In this document: positions 16,596 to 26,134 of the stretch, in pieces
Numbering within the stretch: position 1 is the stretch's first letter
Layout: each line of letters opens with the position of its first letter
NCBI RefSeq assembly: GCF_904831005.1
Contig: NZ_LR882982.1
Coordinates: 2,294,001-2,358,000, forward strand
From: Microbacterium hydrocarbonoxydans
GTDB lineage: Bacteria > Actinomycetota > Actinomycetes > Actinomycetales > Microbacteriaceae
Reading direction: 5' to 3'
Length of the DNA: 64,000 nucleotides
Program-made: the position numbers and the translations under genes
The notes under the pieces: generated by a model
Told to the model about the DNA's origin: nothing
The model's input: the letters and a program-made list of their open reading frames with translations, nothing else
Database searches by the model: none

Positions 16596-17714
16596 TTACT
16601 GGTACGACTCGACGATCTCGAGGAGGCTCGGGACGTTGGCGTAAGCCTCGGCCGCGTTCTCCTTGGTCACGATGATCGGGTCGAGCAGGTATGCCGGAAC
16701 GATCTTGGCGCCGTTGTCGTAGGACTCCTCGTCGTTCACGTCGACGGTCTCGCCCTTCTGCAGCTGACCGACCATGGTGATGGCCTGCTCGACGAGCAGC
16801 GTGGTGTCCTTGTTGATCGTGGAGTACTGCACACCCTCCATGATCGACTTGACCGACTCGACCTCGGAGTCCTGACCGGTGACGACCGGAACAGGCTTGC
16901 CCGCCTGCTGCACCGAGGTGATGATGGCGCGAGCCAGGGTGTCGTTCGGCGAGAGGACGCCGTCGAGCACCGTGTCACCGCTGTACGAACCGGTGAGCAG
17001 CGTGTCCATGCGGTTCTGTGCGTTCTCGGCGAGCCAGCCCTCGGTCGCGGTCTGCGCGATCTCGGTCTGACCAGACACGACGTTCAGCGTTCCGTCGTCG
17101 ATCTTGTCCTGCAGCACGCTCATCGCACCGTCGAAGAAGACCGCCGAGTTGGCGTCGTCGGGCGAGCCCGAGAACAGCTCGACGTTGTACGGGGCTGCGT
17201 GACCGGCGCGAGCCTCGAGACCGTCGAGCAGCGCCTGACCCTGCAGCTCACCGACCTTGAAGTTGTCGAACGCGACGTAGTAGTCGACGGCCTCGGTGTT
17301 CTCGATCAGACGGTCGTACGCGATCACGTAGGCGCCGGCATCCTTCGCCGCCTGCACCTGCGTGGCCAGCTGCTTGCCGTCCTTCGCACCGATGATGATG
17401 ACCTTGGCACCGTTGGTGACCATGGCCTGGATCTGGTTCTGCTGCTCGGCGACGGTGTTGCTGGCCGGGGCGTACTGGACGTCGGCCTTGAAGCCGGCCT
17501 CCTCCAGGCCGTCGGTGAAGAGCTTGCCGGCGAGGACCCAGTTCTCACTGGTCTTGTCGGGAAGCGCGACGCCGATCGACGAGTCCGCCGCGAATCCTGC
17601 GGTCTCTTCGCCCGATCCCGAACCGGTGTCCCCGCCTCGCTCGGCCGAGCAGCCGGTGAGTGCGAAGGCAGCCGTCGCGACGAGCGCTGTCGCTGTGACG
17701 ATGATCTTCTTCAT
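16596..17714 (-). CDS. chvE: monosaccharide-binding lipoprotein (ChvE-like)
   Basis: 372 residues. Lipoprotein signal MKKIIVTATALVATAAFALTGC; start at ATG 17714 with AGAAAGAGATCAC upstream. The mature part is a periplasmic-binding fold of the ChvE/XylF group: IGVALPDKTSENWVLAGKLF, then GAKDGKQLATQVQAAKDAGAYVIAYDRLI and VPVVTGQDSEVESVKSIMEGVQYSTI. Such proteins bind aldoses (glucose, galactose, xylose, arabinose). It is the last gene of the operon, after the ATPase and permease, whereas ChvE-GguAB operons usually start with the binding protein. A 61-bp gap separates it from mmsB. Confidence 0.9.
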   Translation of the reverse strand: MKKIIVTATALVATAAFALTGCSAERGGDTGSGSGEETAGFAADSSIGVALPDKTSENWVLAGKLFTDGLEEAGFKADVQYAPASNTVAEQQNQIQAMVTNGAKVIIIGAKDGKQLATQVQAAKDAGAYVIAYDRLIENTEAVDYYVAFDNFKVGELQGQALLDGLEARAGHAAPYNVELFSGSPDDANSAVFFDGAMSVLQDKIDDGTLNVVSGQTEIAQTATEGWLAENAQNRMDTLLTGSYSGDTVLDGVLSPNDTLARAIITSVQQAGKPVPVVTGQDSEVESVKSIMEGVQYSTINKDTTLLVEQAITMVGQLQKGETVDVNDEESYDNGAKIVPAYLLDPIIVTKENAAEAYANVPSLLEIVESYQ

Positions 17715-17775
17715 GTGATCTCTTTCTGTGTGATGTTGACGGATCCTGCGCGCGAGCACTGCGCGAAGATTCCGC

Positions 17776-19131
17776 TTACTCGCTCCGCGTCTTGTCGACG
17801 GGCGGAGCCTGGTAAGTCTTGTTCGGCTCGAACACCGGTGAGGCCTCGGGATCGTCCTTGCGGCCGAAACGACGCGTCATGAACCCGACGATCGAGGGGC
17901 GACCCTGCTGCTTGTTCCAGACGTCGATGCCGACCGCGAGCAGGAGCACGAGGCCCTTGATCATCGAGACGACGTCGGCGCCCTGGCCGAGCAGCGCGAG
18001 GCCGTTGTTGAGGAAGGCCATGACGAGACCACCGATGATCGATCCGATCACCGTGCCGATACCGCCGGCCACCGCCGCACCGCCGATGAAGACCGAGGCG
18101 ATCGCGTCGAGTTCCCAGCCGGTGCCGTCGTTCGGGCCGGAGGCCTGCGAACGGGCGACGAAGATCATGCCGGCGAGAGCGGCCATGACCGACATGTTCA
18201 TCATCACGAAGAAGTCGACCCAGCGGTCCTTGACACCCGACAGGCGCGCAGCCTGACGGTTGCCACCGACAGCGTAGATGTGACGGCCGAACACGGTGTT
18301 GCGAGTGATGAACGAGTAGACGATCACGAGGACGAGAAGGATGATGCCCGGAACGGGGAAGCTGGTGCCGGGGCGGCCCGTCGCGAACATCCAGCCGGCA
18401 GCGAGGACCACGGCCGACAGGAGCACGACCTTGACCGCGCTGACCCAGACGGGAGCACTCTCGGAGCCCATCTTGTGCTGGATGCGGCGGGTGCGGATCT
18501 CCCAGAAGATGAGCCATGCGACACCGAGCAGCGCCAGGATCATGGTCGGCACGTTGAACGGAAGCGGCAGCGCGATCTCGGGCAGGTAGCCGGTTCCGAT
18601 GTACTGGAACTCCTTGGGGACCGGGATGGTCTGAGCATCTCCGATGAACTGCTGGGCGCCGCGGAAGAACAGCATTCCGGCAAGAGTCACGATGAATGCG
18701 GGAACTCCCACATACGCGACCCAGAATCCCTGCCAGGCACCGACCAGAGCTCCGACGCCGAGGCCGAGGAGGATCGCGAGCGGCCACGGGAGATTCCAGT
18801 CGGCCATGGACTTCGCGACGATGATGCCGGTGAAGGCGGCCACCGACCCGACCGACAGGTCGATGTGTCCCATGATGATGACCATCACCATGCCGATCGC
18901 CAGGATCAGGATGAACGAGTACTGGTTGATGACGTTGATCAGGTTGCCCGGAGTCAGCGTCGCGCCGGCGGGGTTCTTCAGCAGAGTCATGATCTCGAAG
19001 AACAGGATGATGACGATGAGACTGCCCAGGATGCCGAACTGGCGCAGCGACGAAGTGCCGTTGCTTCCGAACATCTTGCGGATGTCGCCGAAGTGGAAGC
19101 CGCGCTTCGTTGTCGTGATGTCGGTGGTCAT
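17776..19131 (-). CDS. mmsB: monosaccharide ABC transporter permease
   Basis: 451 residues with many membrane segments. Typical sugar-permease (RbsC/XylH/GguB) blocks are seen: [48 protein letters not shown] and [22 protein letters not shown]. An insert between the central helices, with [13 protein letters not shown], is characteristic of the longer GguB/MmsB type. Start ATG 19131 overlaps the mmsA stop by 4 nt (ATGA). The C-terminal tail ([34 protein letters not shown] region) is soluble. It imports the sugar delivered by the binding protein encoded downstream. Confidence 0.92.
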   Translation of the reverse strand: MTTDITTTKRGFHFGDIRKMFGSNGTSSLRQFGILGSLIVIILFFEIMTLLKNPAGATLTPGNLINVINQYSFILILAIGMVMVIIMGHIDLSVGSVAAFTGIIVAKSMADWNLPWPLAILLGLGVGALVGAWQGFWVAYVGVPAFIVTLAGMLFFRGAQQFIGDAQTIPVPKEFQYIGTGYLPEIALPLPFNVPTMILALLGVAWLIFWEIRTRRIQHKMGSESAPVWVSAVKVVLLSAVVLAAGWMFATGRPGTSFPVPGIILLVLVIVYSFITRNTVFGRHIYAVGGNRQAARLSGVKDRWVDFFVMMNMSVMAALAGMIFVARSQASGPNDGTGWELDAIASVFIGGAAVAGGIGTVIGSIIGGLVMAFLNNGLALLGQGADVVSMIKGLVLLLAVGIDVWNKQQGRPSIVGFMTRRFGRKDDPEASPVFEPNKTYQAPPVDKTRSE

Positions 19132-20696
19132 GCGGATGCTTTCTGAGTAGCGGAGGTCATGCTGCGCATGAGTGCCTCGGGTGTCGCCTGGTCGGCCGGG
19201 ATGCAGTCGGTGACCCGACCTTCGAAGACTGTGTAGATGCGGTCGGAGATGCCGAGCAGCTCGGGCAACTCGCTGGAGATGACGATGACGCCCTTGCCCT
19301 GGGAGGCGAGCTCGTTGATGATCGCGTAGATCTCGTACTTGGCGCCGACGTCGATGCCGCGCGTGGGCTCGTCGAGGATCAGCAGGTCGGGATCGGTGAA
19401 CATCCACCGCGCCAGCACGACCTTCTGCTGATTGCCTCCCGACAGCTTGCCCACGCCCTCTTCGACGGAGGGCGCCTTGATGCGCAGAGCCTTGCGGAAC
19501 TGCTCGGCGATCGAGTACTCGGCACGCTCGTCGACGACGCCGCGCGTGGAGATCTTGGACAGCTTCGCGGCGACCGTGGAGCGCTTGATGGTGTCGAGCA
19601 GGTTGAGACCGAGCACCTTGCGGTCCTCGCTCACGTACGCGAGACCGTGCTTGATCGCCGACGACACGTCGGGGATGGTGATCTCCTGGCCGTCCTTGAC
19701 GATCGTGCCCGACTGGAAGTTGCCGTACGAGCGCCCGAAGATGCTCATCATGAACTCGGTGCGCCCGGCGCCCATGAGTCCCGCGATGCCGACGACCTCG
19801 CCGCGGCGGACGTTGATGTTCGACCCCTTGACGACCATGCGCTCCGACACGGTCGGGTGCTGCACCCACCAGTCCCTGACCTCGAAGAACACCTCCCCGA
19901 TCTCGGGGGTGCGATCGGGGTAGCGGCTCTCGAGCGAACGCCCGACCATGCCGCGGATGATCCTGTCTTCGTTGATCTCGCCGCGCGAGATGTCGAGCGT
20001 CTCGACCGTGCGCCCGTCGCGGATGATCGTGATCTCGTCGGCGATCTGCTCGATCTCGTTGAGCTTGTGGCTGATCATGATCGACGCGATGCCCTTGGCC
20101 TTGAGTCCGAGGATCAGGTCGAGCAGGTGCTGCGAGTCGTTCTCGTTCAGGGCTGCGGTCGGCTCGTCGAGGATGAGCAGCTTGACGTCCTTGTTGAGCG
20201 CCTTCGCGATCTCGATGAGCTGCTGCTTGCCGACGCCGAGGGTCTTGATCGCGACGTCGGGGTTCTCGCGGAGTCCGACCCGGGCCAGCAGCTCGATCGA
20301 CCGCTGACGCTGCGCCTGCCAGTCGATCCGTCCGAACCGGCGGATCTCGTTGCCGAGGAAGATGTTCTCGGTGATCGACAGCTCGGGGATGAGCGCGAGC
20401 TCCTGGTGGATGATCGCGATCCCGGCCTGCTCGCTGGCGGCGATGTCGCGGAACCGCTGCTCCTCGCCGTACAGCAGGATCTCACCCTCGTACGACCCGT
20501 ACGGGTAGACCCCGGACAGGACCTTCATCAGGGTCGACTTCCCCGCACCGTTCTCGCCGCAGATCGCATGGATCTCGCCTGCTCTGACGGTGATGGACAC
20601 ATCGGACAGTGCTTTGACTCCCGGGAACTCCTTGGTGATGCTGCGCATCTCCAGGATGGGGCCAGACACGACCGGCAACGTTGCTGTGGTGCTCAC
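19128..20696 (-). CDS. mmsA: monosaccharide ABC transporter ATP-binding protein
   Basis: 522 residues, two fused ABC domains as in sugar importers of the RbsA/XylG/GguA type. Domain 1 has [19 protein letters not shown] and [15 protein letters not shown]. Domain 2 has an [14 protein letters not shown] pseudo-Walker A, the signature [15 protein letters not shown] and [15 protein letters not shown]. Start is put at GTG 20696, 6 nt after AGGAAG; an ATG at 20723 in frame lacks a good site. The promoter carries a TTGACA box and a perfect palindrome that fits the LacI repressor encoded divergently in regulatory terms (next upstream gene, same strand). Confidence 0.93.
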   Translation of the reverse strand: MSTTATLPVVSGPILEMRSITKEFPGVKALSDVSITVRAGEIHAICGENGAGKSTLMKVLSGVYPYGSYEGEILLYGEEQRFRDIAASEQAGIAIIHQELALIPELSITENIFLGNEIRRFGRIDWQAQRQRSIELLARVGLRENPDVAIKTLGVGKQQLIEIAKALNKDVKLLILDEPTAALNENDSQHLLDLILGLKAKGIASIMISHKLNEIEQIADEITIIRDGRTVETLDISRGEINEDRIIRGMVGRSLESRYPDRTPEIGEVFFEVRDWWVQHPTVSERMVVKGSNINVRRGEVVGIAGLMGAGRTEFMMSIFGRSYGNFQSGTIVKDGQEITIPDVSSAIKHGLAYVSEDRKVLGLNLLDTIKRSTVAAKLSKISTRGVVDERAEYSIAEQFRKALRIKAPSVEEGVGKLSGGNQQKVVLARWMFTDPDLLILDEPTRGIDVGAKYEIYAIINELASQGKGVIVISSELPELLGISDRIYTVFEGRVTDCIPADQATPEALMRSMTSATQKASA

Positions 20697-20728
20697 AAGA
20701 TCTTCCTCGCGACGGGCGGCCACAGACG

Positions 20729-20744
20729 ATGTGACCGTTCACAT
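20729..20744. promoter_or_regulatory. LacI-type operator upstream of mmsA
   Basis: Perfect palindrome ATGTGA-CCGT-TCACAT, just downstream of the probable -10 box and 33 bp before the mmsA start. A near-identical site lies before the lacI-family gene at 21834-21849, which points to that repressor. Confidence 0.75.
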
Positions 20745-20752
20745 TGGATTAC

Positions 20753-20781
20753 ATAGTCTACGCTCGCCGAAGCGCTGTCAA
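20753..20781 (-). promoter_or_regulatory. probable mmsA-mmsB-chvE promoter
   Basis: On the minus strand, TTGACA (20776-20781) is followed 15 nt later by TAGACTAT (20753-20760), a plausible -35/-10 pair with somewhat tight spacing (17 nt to GACTAT). The operator palindrome begins 8 bp downstream, around the expected transcription start, a classic repression geometry. Confidence 0.6.
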
Positions 20782-20803
20782 GACCACCGGCGAAAATGTG
20801 GCC

Positions 20804-21817
20804 TTATCGAGGTGCCGACGATTCCCTGGTTCTCAGGGTCGTCTGCAGCGGGCCGAACACGGGTGCCTGCTCGCCGCGGATCTGCGCCAGCAGCAGGCGC
20901 ACCGCGCGGCGCCCGAGTTCGGGGAAGTCCTGGTGCACGGTGCTGAGCGTCGGGGCCACGTGCGCCGCCACCGGGATGTCGTCGAACCCCACGACGCTCA
21001 CGTCGTCAGGCACACGGATGCCGGCATCTCGGAAGCCGTGCAGCAGGCCGATCGCCATCTGATCATTGGCCACGAACACCGCCGTGAAGTCGCGCCTGCG
21101 CGACAGCTCCTGACCGGCGAAGTAGCCGAAGTCGGCGGTCCAGTCGCCGCGGATGGGCGGGAACGTGGGCAGATCCGCCTCGCGCAGAGCATCCAGGTAC
21201 CCCCGCATCCTCGACTCGGCCTCGACCCAGTCCTGCGGCCCGGCGATGTGCAGGATGTCGCTGTGGCCGAGACCGATCAGATGCTCGGTGGCCGTGCGAG
21301 CACCCGTCACCTGGTCGGCCGAGAGACTCACGCCGTCGGAGCCGGATGCCGTCTGCAGCGACACGAACGGGATGTCGACAGCCATGCCTCGCAGCACATG
21401 GAACACGCGCACCTGAGGCGCCAGCACCACGATGCCGTCGACCTGCTCCCGCGACAGCTGGCGCAGAGCGTTGCCGATCGCCTCGGGAGACGTCGCCGAC
21501 AGATTGAGCGTGGAGACCGAGTAGCCCTCTTCTCGCGCGGCATCCTCGATGCCGACGATCGATGACGTCGGCCCGAACTCCCCCACGGTCGCCGACAGGA
21601 TGCCGAGCATGTTCGATCGGCTCGTCACCAGGGCCCTGGCTGCGAGGTTCGGGCGGTAATCGAGCACCGAGATCGCGTCGAGCACCTTCGCCTTGGTCTC
21701 CGGCCGGATGCTCGGGTGGTCGTTGAGCACGCGGGAGACCGTCTGGTGCGAGACGCCCGCGAGGCGTGCGACATCGCGGATGCTCGGCATCCTGGCTCGC
21801 TCGGAGGCGGTGGACAT
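20804..21817 (-). CDS. LacI-family transcriptional repressor of the monosaccharide importer
   Basis: 337 residues. N-terminal helix-turn-helix IRDVARLAGVSHQTVSRVLN, then the hinge region and a periplasmic-binding-like ligand domain (VVFVANDQMAIGLLHGF-type block; VSVVGFDDIPVAAHVAPTLSTVHQDF near the end). Start ATG 21817 has AGGAGG 8 nt upstream; the in-frame ATG at 21847 is less likely because it lies inside the operator. It is followed by the mms operon with a 107-bp gap holding an operator, and has its own operator upstream, so it should repress both the transporter and itself until sugar binds. Confidence 0.92.
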   Translation of the reverse strand: MSTASERARMPSIRDVARLAGVSHQTVSRVLNDHPSIRPETKAKVLDAISVLDYRPNLAARALVTSRSNMLGILSATVGEFGPTSSIVGIEDAAREEGYSVSTLNLSATSPEAIGNALRQLSREQVDGIVVLAPQVRVFHVLRGMAVDIPFVSLQTASGSDGVSLSADQVTGARTATEHLIGLGHSDILHIAGPQDWVEAESRMRGYLDALREADLPTFPPIRGDWTADFGYFAGQELSRRRDFTAVFVANDQMAIGLLHGFRDAGIRVPDDVSVVGFDDIPVAAHVAPTLSTVHQDFPELGRRAVRLLLAQIRGEQAPVFGPLQTTLRTRESSAPR

Positions 21818-21833
21818 TGCATCGCCTCCTCGC

Positions 21834-21849
21834 ATGTGCACGGTCACAT
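21834..21849. promoter_or_regulatory. LacI-type operator at the repressor's own promoter
   Basis: ATGTGC-ACGG-TCACAT, differing from the mmsA operator at three positions, with five of six arm bases paired. It lies between an ATG-proximal AGGAGG and a CATAAT box (21859-21864, minus strand), so bound repressor would cover the transcription start. Confidence 0.65.
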
Positions 21850-21906
21850 CGTCATCTCATTATGTACGCACGGCACACCGAACGCACTTCGCATGCCCCG
21901 GATCGG

Positions 21907-22839
21907 TCAGGCGACGATGCGCGCGCCCGGCACCGGACCGTGCACGTGCATCGAATCGAATCCGTGATCACGGAGTTCGTTCTGCACATGCTGAGCGCTC
22001 TCGGGACTGCCGCACAGCAGGGCCACCGTCGGCCCAGAACCCGACACGATCCCCTGCAGGGCACCGGCGTGGATGCCGCGCAGGATCGTGGTCTCGAGAT
22101 CGGGGCGCTCGTGCAGCGCCGCCTCCTGGAGATCGTTGTAGATGCTCTCGGACAGCAGTTCGGGATCGCCCGAGCGCAGCGCCTGCAGCACGGGAACCGG
22201 AACGTCGAGCGAGAGCGGCGGGTCGTCGGCGAGAGCACCGTGCTGCTCGCGGAGAGCGTCGAGTCGGCCGTAGACGACAGGCGTCGAGAGTCCCTCGGCG
22301 CTCGTGACGAGCACCCAGTCGAACCGCCCGCGTGCCAGCGCGGGACTCAGCTGATCGCCCCGCCCCGTTCCGACAGCAGTGCCGCCGTGCAGCGCGAAAG
22401 GCACATCGGCGCCCAAGCGCGCCGCGAGCTCGTGAAGCCGGGCCGTCGAGAACCCTGTGCCCCAGAGCGCATCGCAGGCGACGAGCGCGGCAGCGGCGTC
22501 AGCGGACCCTCCGCCCATGCCCCCCGCGACGGGGACGCTCTTCCTGATCTCGAGCGCGACCCCGCCCTCGTACTGCGCCGCGGTGGCGAGCAGTTTCGCC
22601 GCGCGCATCGCCAGGTTGCGGTCGTCCAGCGGCACGCTGTCGACATCGTCGACCCCCGAGACGGTGATCGAGAAGTCGTCGGCATGCCGCGCGATCACGT
22701 CTTCATACAGCGAGACGGCCTGGAAGACCGTCGCGAGAGCGTGGTAGCCGTCATCATGTCGCCCGCCGACACCGAGGTAGAGGTTGATCTTGCCCGGCGC
22801 ACGCACGTGCACGGCGGGGGGCGAAGAGGCGAAGCTCAT
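21907..22839 (-). CDS. ispE: 4-diphosphocytidyl-2-C-methyl-D-erythritol kinase
   Basis: 310 residues. GHMP-kinase fold: N-terminal VRAPGKINLYLGVGGRHDDGYH and the phosphate-binding loop PVAGGMGGGSADAAAALVA are intact, plus VSGSGPTVALLCG near the C-terminus. It phosphorylates CDP-methylerythritol in the non-mevalonate isoprenoid pathway. Start ATG 22839 with GGGAGCG upstream. It lies 12 nt downstream of an aldo/keto reductase, which separates it from rsmA; in most actinobacteria rsmA and ispE are adjacent. Confidence 0.95.
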   Translation of the reverse strand: MSFASSPPAVHVRAPGKINLYLGVGGRHDDGYHALATVFQAVSLYEDVIARHADDFSITVSGVDDVDSVPLDDRNLAMRAAKLLATAAQYEGGVALEIRKSVPVAGGMGGGSADAAAALVACDALWGTGFSTARLHELAARLGADVPFALHGGTAVGTGRGDQLSPALARGRFDWVLVTSAEGLSTPVVYGRLDALREQHGALADDPPLSLDVPVPVLQALRSGDPELLSESIYNDLQEAALHERPDLETTILRGIHAGALQGIVSGSGPTVALLCGSPESAQHVQNELRDHGFDSMHVHGPVPGARIVA

Positions 22840-22851
22840 GATGCGCTCCCG

Positions 22852-23919
22852 TCAGAGCTCCGTCGACGACGCCCAGAGGTCGACGTCGATGGAACCGGAC
22901 AGCTCGTCGATGCGGGCGAGCTCCTGGTCGGTGAAGGCGGGACCGTTCAGCGCCGCGATGTTCTCGTCGAGCTGGGCGGGCCGCGATGCTCCGACCAGCG
23001 CCGATGCGACCACGGGGTCGCGCAGGGTCCACTGCAGCGCGAGCTGGGCGAGCGACTGGCCGCGGTCGCCCGCGATGTCGTTCAGCGCACGCAGAGTCTG
23101 CACGGCGTCGTCCGAGAGCGGAGCATCGGGCAGTGAGCCGCGCTTCTGCGCGCGCTCGGCGGTGCCGTCTCCGAGGTACTTGTCGGTCAGCAGCCCCTGC
23201 GCCAGCGGTGTGAAGGCGATCGCCCCGACGCCCGACTGCCGGAGTGTGTCGGTCAGGCCGTCCTCGACCCACCGGTTGAGGATCGAGTACGCCGGCTGAT
23301 GGATCACGAGCGGGGTGCCGAGATCCTTCGCGACCGCGAGCGCCTCTGCGGTGCGCTCGGCACTGTACGACGAGATGCCGACGTAGAGAGCCTTGCCCTG
23401 TCGCACGAGAGTGTCGAGCGCGGCGACCGTCTCGGAGATCGGCGTCACCGGGTCGACCCGGTGCGAGTAGAAGATGTCGACGTGGTCGAGACCCATGCGC
23501 GTGAGCGACTGCTCGGCGCTGGCCAGGATGTACTTGCGGCTCGCGTAGTCGCCGTAGGGCCCGGGCCACATGTCCCACCCGGCCTTCGACGAGATGATCA
23601 GCTCGTCGCGGTACGGACGGAAGTCCTCGGCGAACAGGCGTCCGAAGTTCTTCTCGGCCGAGCCGTACGGCGGGCCGTAGTTGTTCGCGAGGTCGAAATG
23701 GGTGATGCCGCGATCGAACGCGTGGCGCAGCAGCTCGCGCTGGTTGTCGAGCGGGATGTTGTCGCCGAAGTTCCACCACAGGCCGAGGGAGATCGGAGGG
23801 AGGAAGAGCCCCGAGGTGCCGACCTGGCGGTACTCGAACTGCTGGTAGCGGTTCTCATCCGCCGCGTACGGCCGGTGCAGTTCGGGGACGTTCGGACGGA
23901 AGCGGGGGGAGTCGGTCAC
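22852..23919 (-). CDS. aldo/keto reductase (YghZ/GPR-like)
   Basis: 355 residues. AKR barrel with FDRGITHFDLANNYGPPYGS (catalytic Asp and Tyr), SSKAGWDMWPGPYGDY (catalytic Lys) and HVDIFYSHRVDP (catalytic His). The YGPPYGSAE and MWPGPYGD stretches are typical of the YghZ/L-glyceraldehyde-3-phosphate reductase group, which detoxify methylglyoxal-type aldehydes with NADPH. Start is GTG 23919. TAATCT (23926-23931) lies 6 nt before it and includes the TAA stop of rsmA, so the gene may have its own leaderless promoter despite sitting in the rsmA-ispE line. Confidence 0.9.
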   Translation of the reverse strand: MTDSPRFRPNVPELHRPYAADENRYQQFEYRQVGTSGLFLPPISLGLWWNFGDNIPLDNQRELLRHAFDRGITHFDLANNYGPPYGSAEKNFGRLFAEDFRPYRDELIISSKAGWDMWPGPYGDYASRKYILASAEQSLTRMGLDHVDIFYSHRVDPVTPISETVAALDTLVRQGKALYVGISSYSAERTAEALAVAKDLGTPLVIHQPAYSILNRWVEDGLTDTLRQSGVGAIAFTPLAQGLLTDKYLGDGTAERAQKRGSLPDAPLSDDAVQTLRALNDIAGDRGQSLAQLALQWTLRDPVVASALVGASRPAQLDENIAALNGPAFTDQELARIDELSGSIDVDLWASSTEL

Positions 23920-23928
23920 GGTGCCAGA

Positions 23929-24798
23929 TTAGTCGGTGACGACGGCTTCTTCGATCCGGGCGACATGCTGCGCGATGCGGTGGTAGTCCTCGACGCCGAG
24001 GTCTTCACCGCGAGCGGTCGGAGCCACTCCGGCGGCGAGCAGGATCTCGGATGCCGCCGCAGAGCTGCCGAAGATCCCGGAGAGCGCCTGGCGGAGCATC
24101 TTGCGGCGCTGATTGAACGCGGCGTCGACGATCGCGAAGGTGCGGCGTCGCTCGTCTTCCGAGCCGCGTTCGCCATCGGAGCGATCGAAGCCGACGAGCA
24201 GACTGTCGACATTGGGCACGGGCCAGAACACCTGCCGAGACACGTTTCCCGCGAGTCGCCACTCGCCGTACCAGGCGGCCTTGACGCTGGGCGATCCGTA
24301 GATCTTCGAGCCCGGCTTGGCCGCCAGCCGCTCGGCGACCTCGGACTGCACCATCACGACGCCCCGCTTCAGATACGAGAAGTTCTCGAGGAAGTGCAGC
24401 AGCACCGGCACAGAGACGTTGTACGGCAGGTTCGCGATGAGCACGGTGGGCTCGCCAGGGAGTTCCGTGACACGCAGGGCATCGGCATCCACGACCGTCA
24501 GCTGCCCCTCGGGGACCCCGTGCTCGAGGACCGTCTGCGGCAGTCGAGCGGCGAGACGATGATCGATCTCGACGGCCGTGACGGATGCCCCCGTCTCGAG
24601 GATCGCAAGAGTGAGCGAACCGAGGCCCGGCCCCACCTCGACGACCCGTTCGCCCGGCTGCACTCGCGCCGCGTGCACGATCTTGCGCACGGTGTTCGCG
24701 TCGACGACGAAGTTCTGCCCGAGCTTCTTCGTCGGGGTGACATCGAGCTCGGCGGCGAGGCGGCGGATCTCGGTGGCGCCGAGCAGGGTGACTGTCAT
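23929..24798 (-). CDS. rsmA: 16S rRNA (adenine1518/1519-N6,N6)-dimethyltransferase
   Basis: 289 residues. KsgA/RsmA motifs: [21 protein letters not shown]-binding [14 protein letters not shown], and catalytic [15 protein letters not shown]. It dimethylates two adjacent adenines near the 3' end of 16S rRNA during small-subunit assembly. Start ATG 24798 has GGAG 2 nt upstream; the frame stays open further up but without similarity. Divergent from the MFS gene across 73 bp. In mycobacteria rpfB sits between tatD and rsmA; here its place is taken by a convergent MFS gene. Confidence 0.96.
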   Translation of the reverse strand: MTVTLLGATEIRRLAAELDVTPTKKLGQNFVVDANTVRKIVHAARVQPGERVVEVGPGLGSLTLAILETGASVTAVEIDHRLAARLPQTVLEHGVPEGQLTVVDADALRVTELPGEPTVLIANLPYNVSVPVLLHFLENFSYLKRGVVMVQSEVAERLAAKPGSKIYGSPSVKAAWYGEWRLAGNVSRQVFWPVPNVDSLLVGFDRSDGERGSEDERRRTFAIVDAAFNQRRKMLRQALSGIFGSSAAASEILLAAGVAPTARGEDLGVEDYHRIAQHVARIEEAVVTD

Positions 24799-24871
24799 TG
24801 CTCCATTGTCCCCCACTGCTCCCTCCTTCGAAGCCGCAGCGGATGTCGGAGCCCGCCAGTAGTCTTCTGTG

Positions 24872-26134
24872 ATGCCCTCCCTCGGTGAACTGATCGCACC
24901 ACGTCGCATGGGCAGGGACTTCCGCTGGCTGCTCGCGTCGTCGTGGACGAGCAACGTCGGAGACGGCGTGGCCCTGGCCGCCGCTCCCCTGCTCATCGCG
25001 TCGATGACGTCGTCGCCGATCCTCGTCGCCGCCGGCGCGATCATGCAGTTCCTCCCGTGGCTGCTGTTCGGCCTGCACGCCGGTGCCATCGCCGACCGAT
25101 TCGATCGGCGCCGCCTGGTGATGTTCGCGAACGGCGCCCGAGCGATCGTGCTCGCGGGGCTGTGCGTGTTCCTGCTCACGGGCACCGCGAACATCTGGAT
25201 CGTGCTGGCCGTCGCCTTCCTCTACGGCACGGCCGAGGTCTTCGTCGACACGGCAGGCAGCACGCTGCTGCCCATGCTCGTGAAGCCCGCGGATCTCGGC
25301 ATCGGAAACGCGCGACTGCAGGCCGGGTACCTCGTCGCGAATCAGTTCGCCGGCCCTCCACTGGGGGCCTTCCTCTTCGCGGCGGGCACCGCCTGGCCGT
25401 TCCTGGTCGAGGTGCTCTGCGTGCTTCTCGCCGTCGCACTGATCTCGCGCATGGCGCGCACGCCGGTGCCTCCGCGCGACTCGGCGGGCGCGGAGGCCAG
25501 GACGCACGTGCACACCGACATCGCCGAAGGCCTGCGCTGGCTCTGGCGCAATCCCCCGGTGCGGATGCTGGTGCTGATCATCCTGGTGTTCAACGTCACG
25601 TGGGCCGCGCCCTGGGGCGTGCTCGTGCTGTACGCCACCGAGCACCTGAACATGGGCGCCGTCGGATACGGCGCTCTGACGACCGCCTCCGCGATCGGCG
25701 GGATACTCGCCACGCTGAGCTTCGGATGGCTCGAGCGACACGTGTCGTTCGCGACGCTCATGCGCATCGTGCTCACGCTCGAGGTGCTGATGCATCTGGC
25801 TTTCGCCCTCACGAGCACCGGCTGGGTCGCGCTCGTCATCATGTTCTTCTTCGGCGCCTACGCCTTCGTCTGGGGAACCATCTCGACCACCGTGCGCCAG
25901 CGCCTGGTGCCGGCCGAGCTGCAGGGTCGCGTCGCCTCGGTCAACATGGTCGGCGTGTTCGGCGGCATGGTGATCGGGCAGGCGCTGGGCGGCGTGGTCG
26001 CGCAGATCTGGGGGCTGACCGGTCCGTGGTGGTTCGCCTTCGTCGGCGCCGCGCTCACGCTGCTGCTCGTGTGGAAGCCGATCTCGCAGATCGTCAGCGC
26101 AGCGCCCGTGGATCAGTCGGTGAACGAGCCGTAG
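24872..26134 (+). CDS. MFS transporter (drug-efflux-like)
   Basis: 420 residues with about 12 membrane segments. The [23 protein letters not shown] loop between helices 2 and 3 is the MFS motif A region. The sequence resembles the MFS_3/enterobactin-exporter-like group common in actinobacteria; the substrate is unknown. ATG 24872 (or the GTG one codon before) lies 6 nt after a TAGTCT box (24860-24865) with no Shine-Dalgarno sequence, so it is probably leaderless. Its 3' end overlaps the convergent tatD by 22 bp. Confidence 0.87.
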   Translation: MPSLGELIAPRRMGRDFRWLLASSWTSNVGDGVALAAAPLLIASMTSSPILVAAGAIMQFLPWLLFGLHAGAIADRFDRRRLVMFANGARAIVLAGLCVFLLTGTANIWIVLAVAFLYGTAEVFVDTAGSTLLPMLVKPADLGIGNARLQAGYLVANQFAGPPLGAFLFAAGTAWPFLVEVLCVLLAVALISRMARTPVPPRDSAGAEARTHVHTDIAEGLRWLWRNPPVRMLVLIILVFNVTWAAPWGVLVLYATEHLNMGAVGYGALTTASAIGGILATLSFGWLERHVSFATLMRIVLTLEVLMHLAFALTSTGWVALVIMFFFGAYAFVWGTISTTVRQRLVPAELQGRVASVNMVGVFGGMVIGQALGGVVAQIWGLTGPWWFAFVGAALTLLLVWKPISQIVSAAPVDQSVNEP

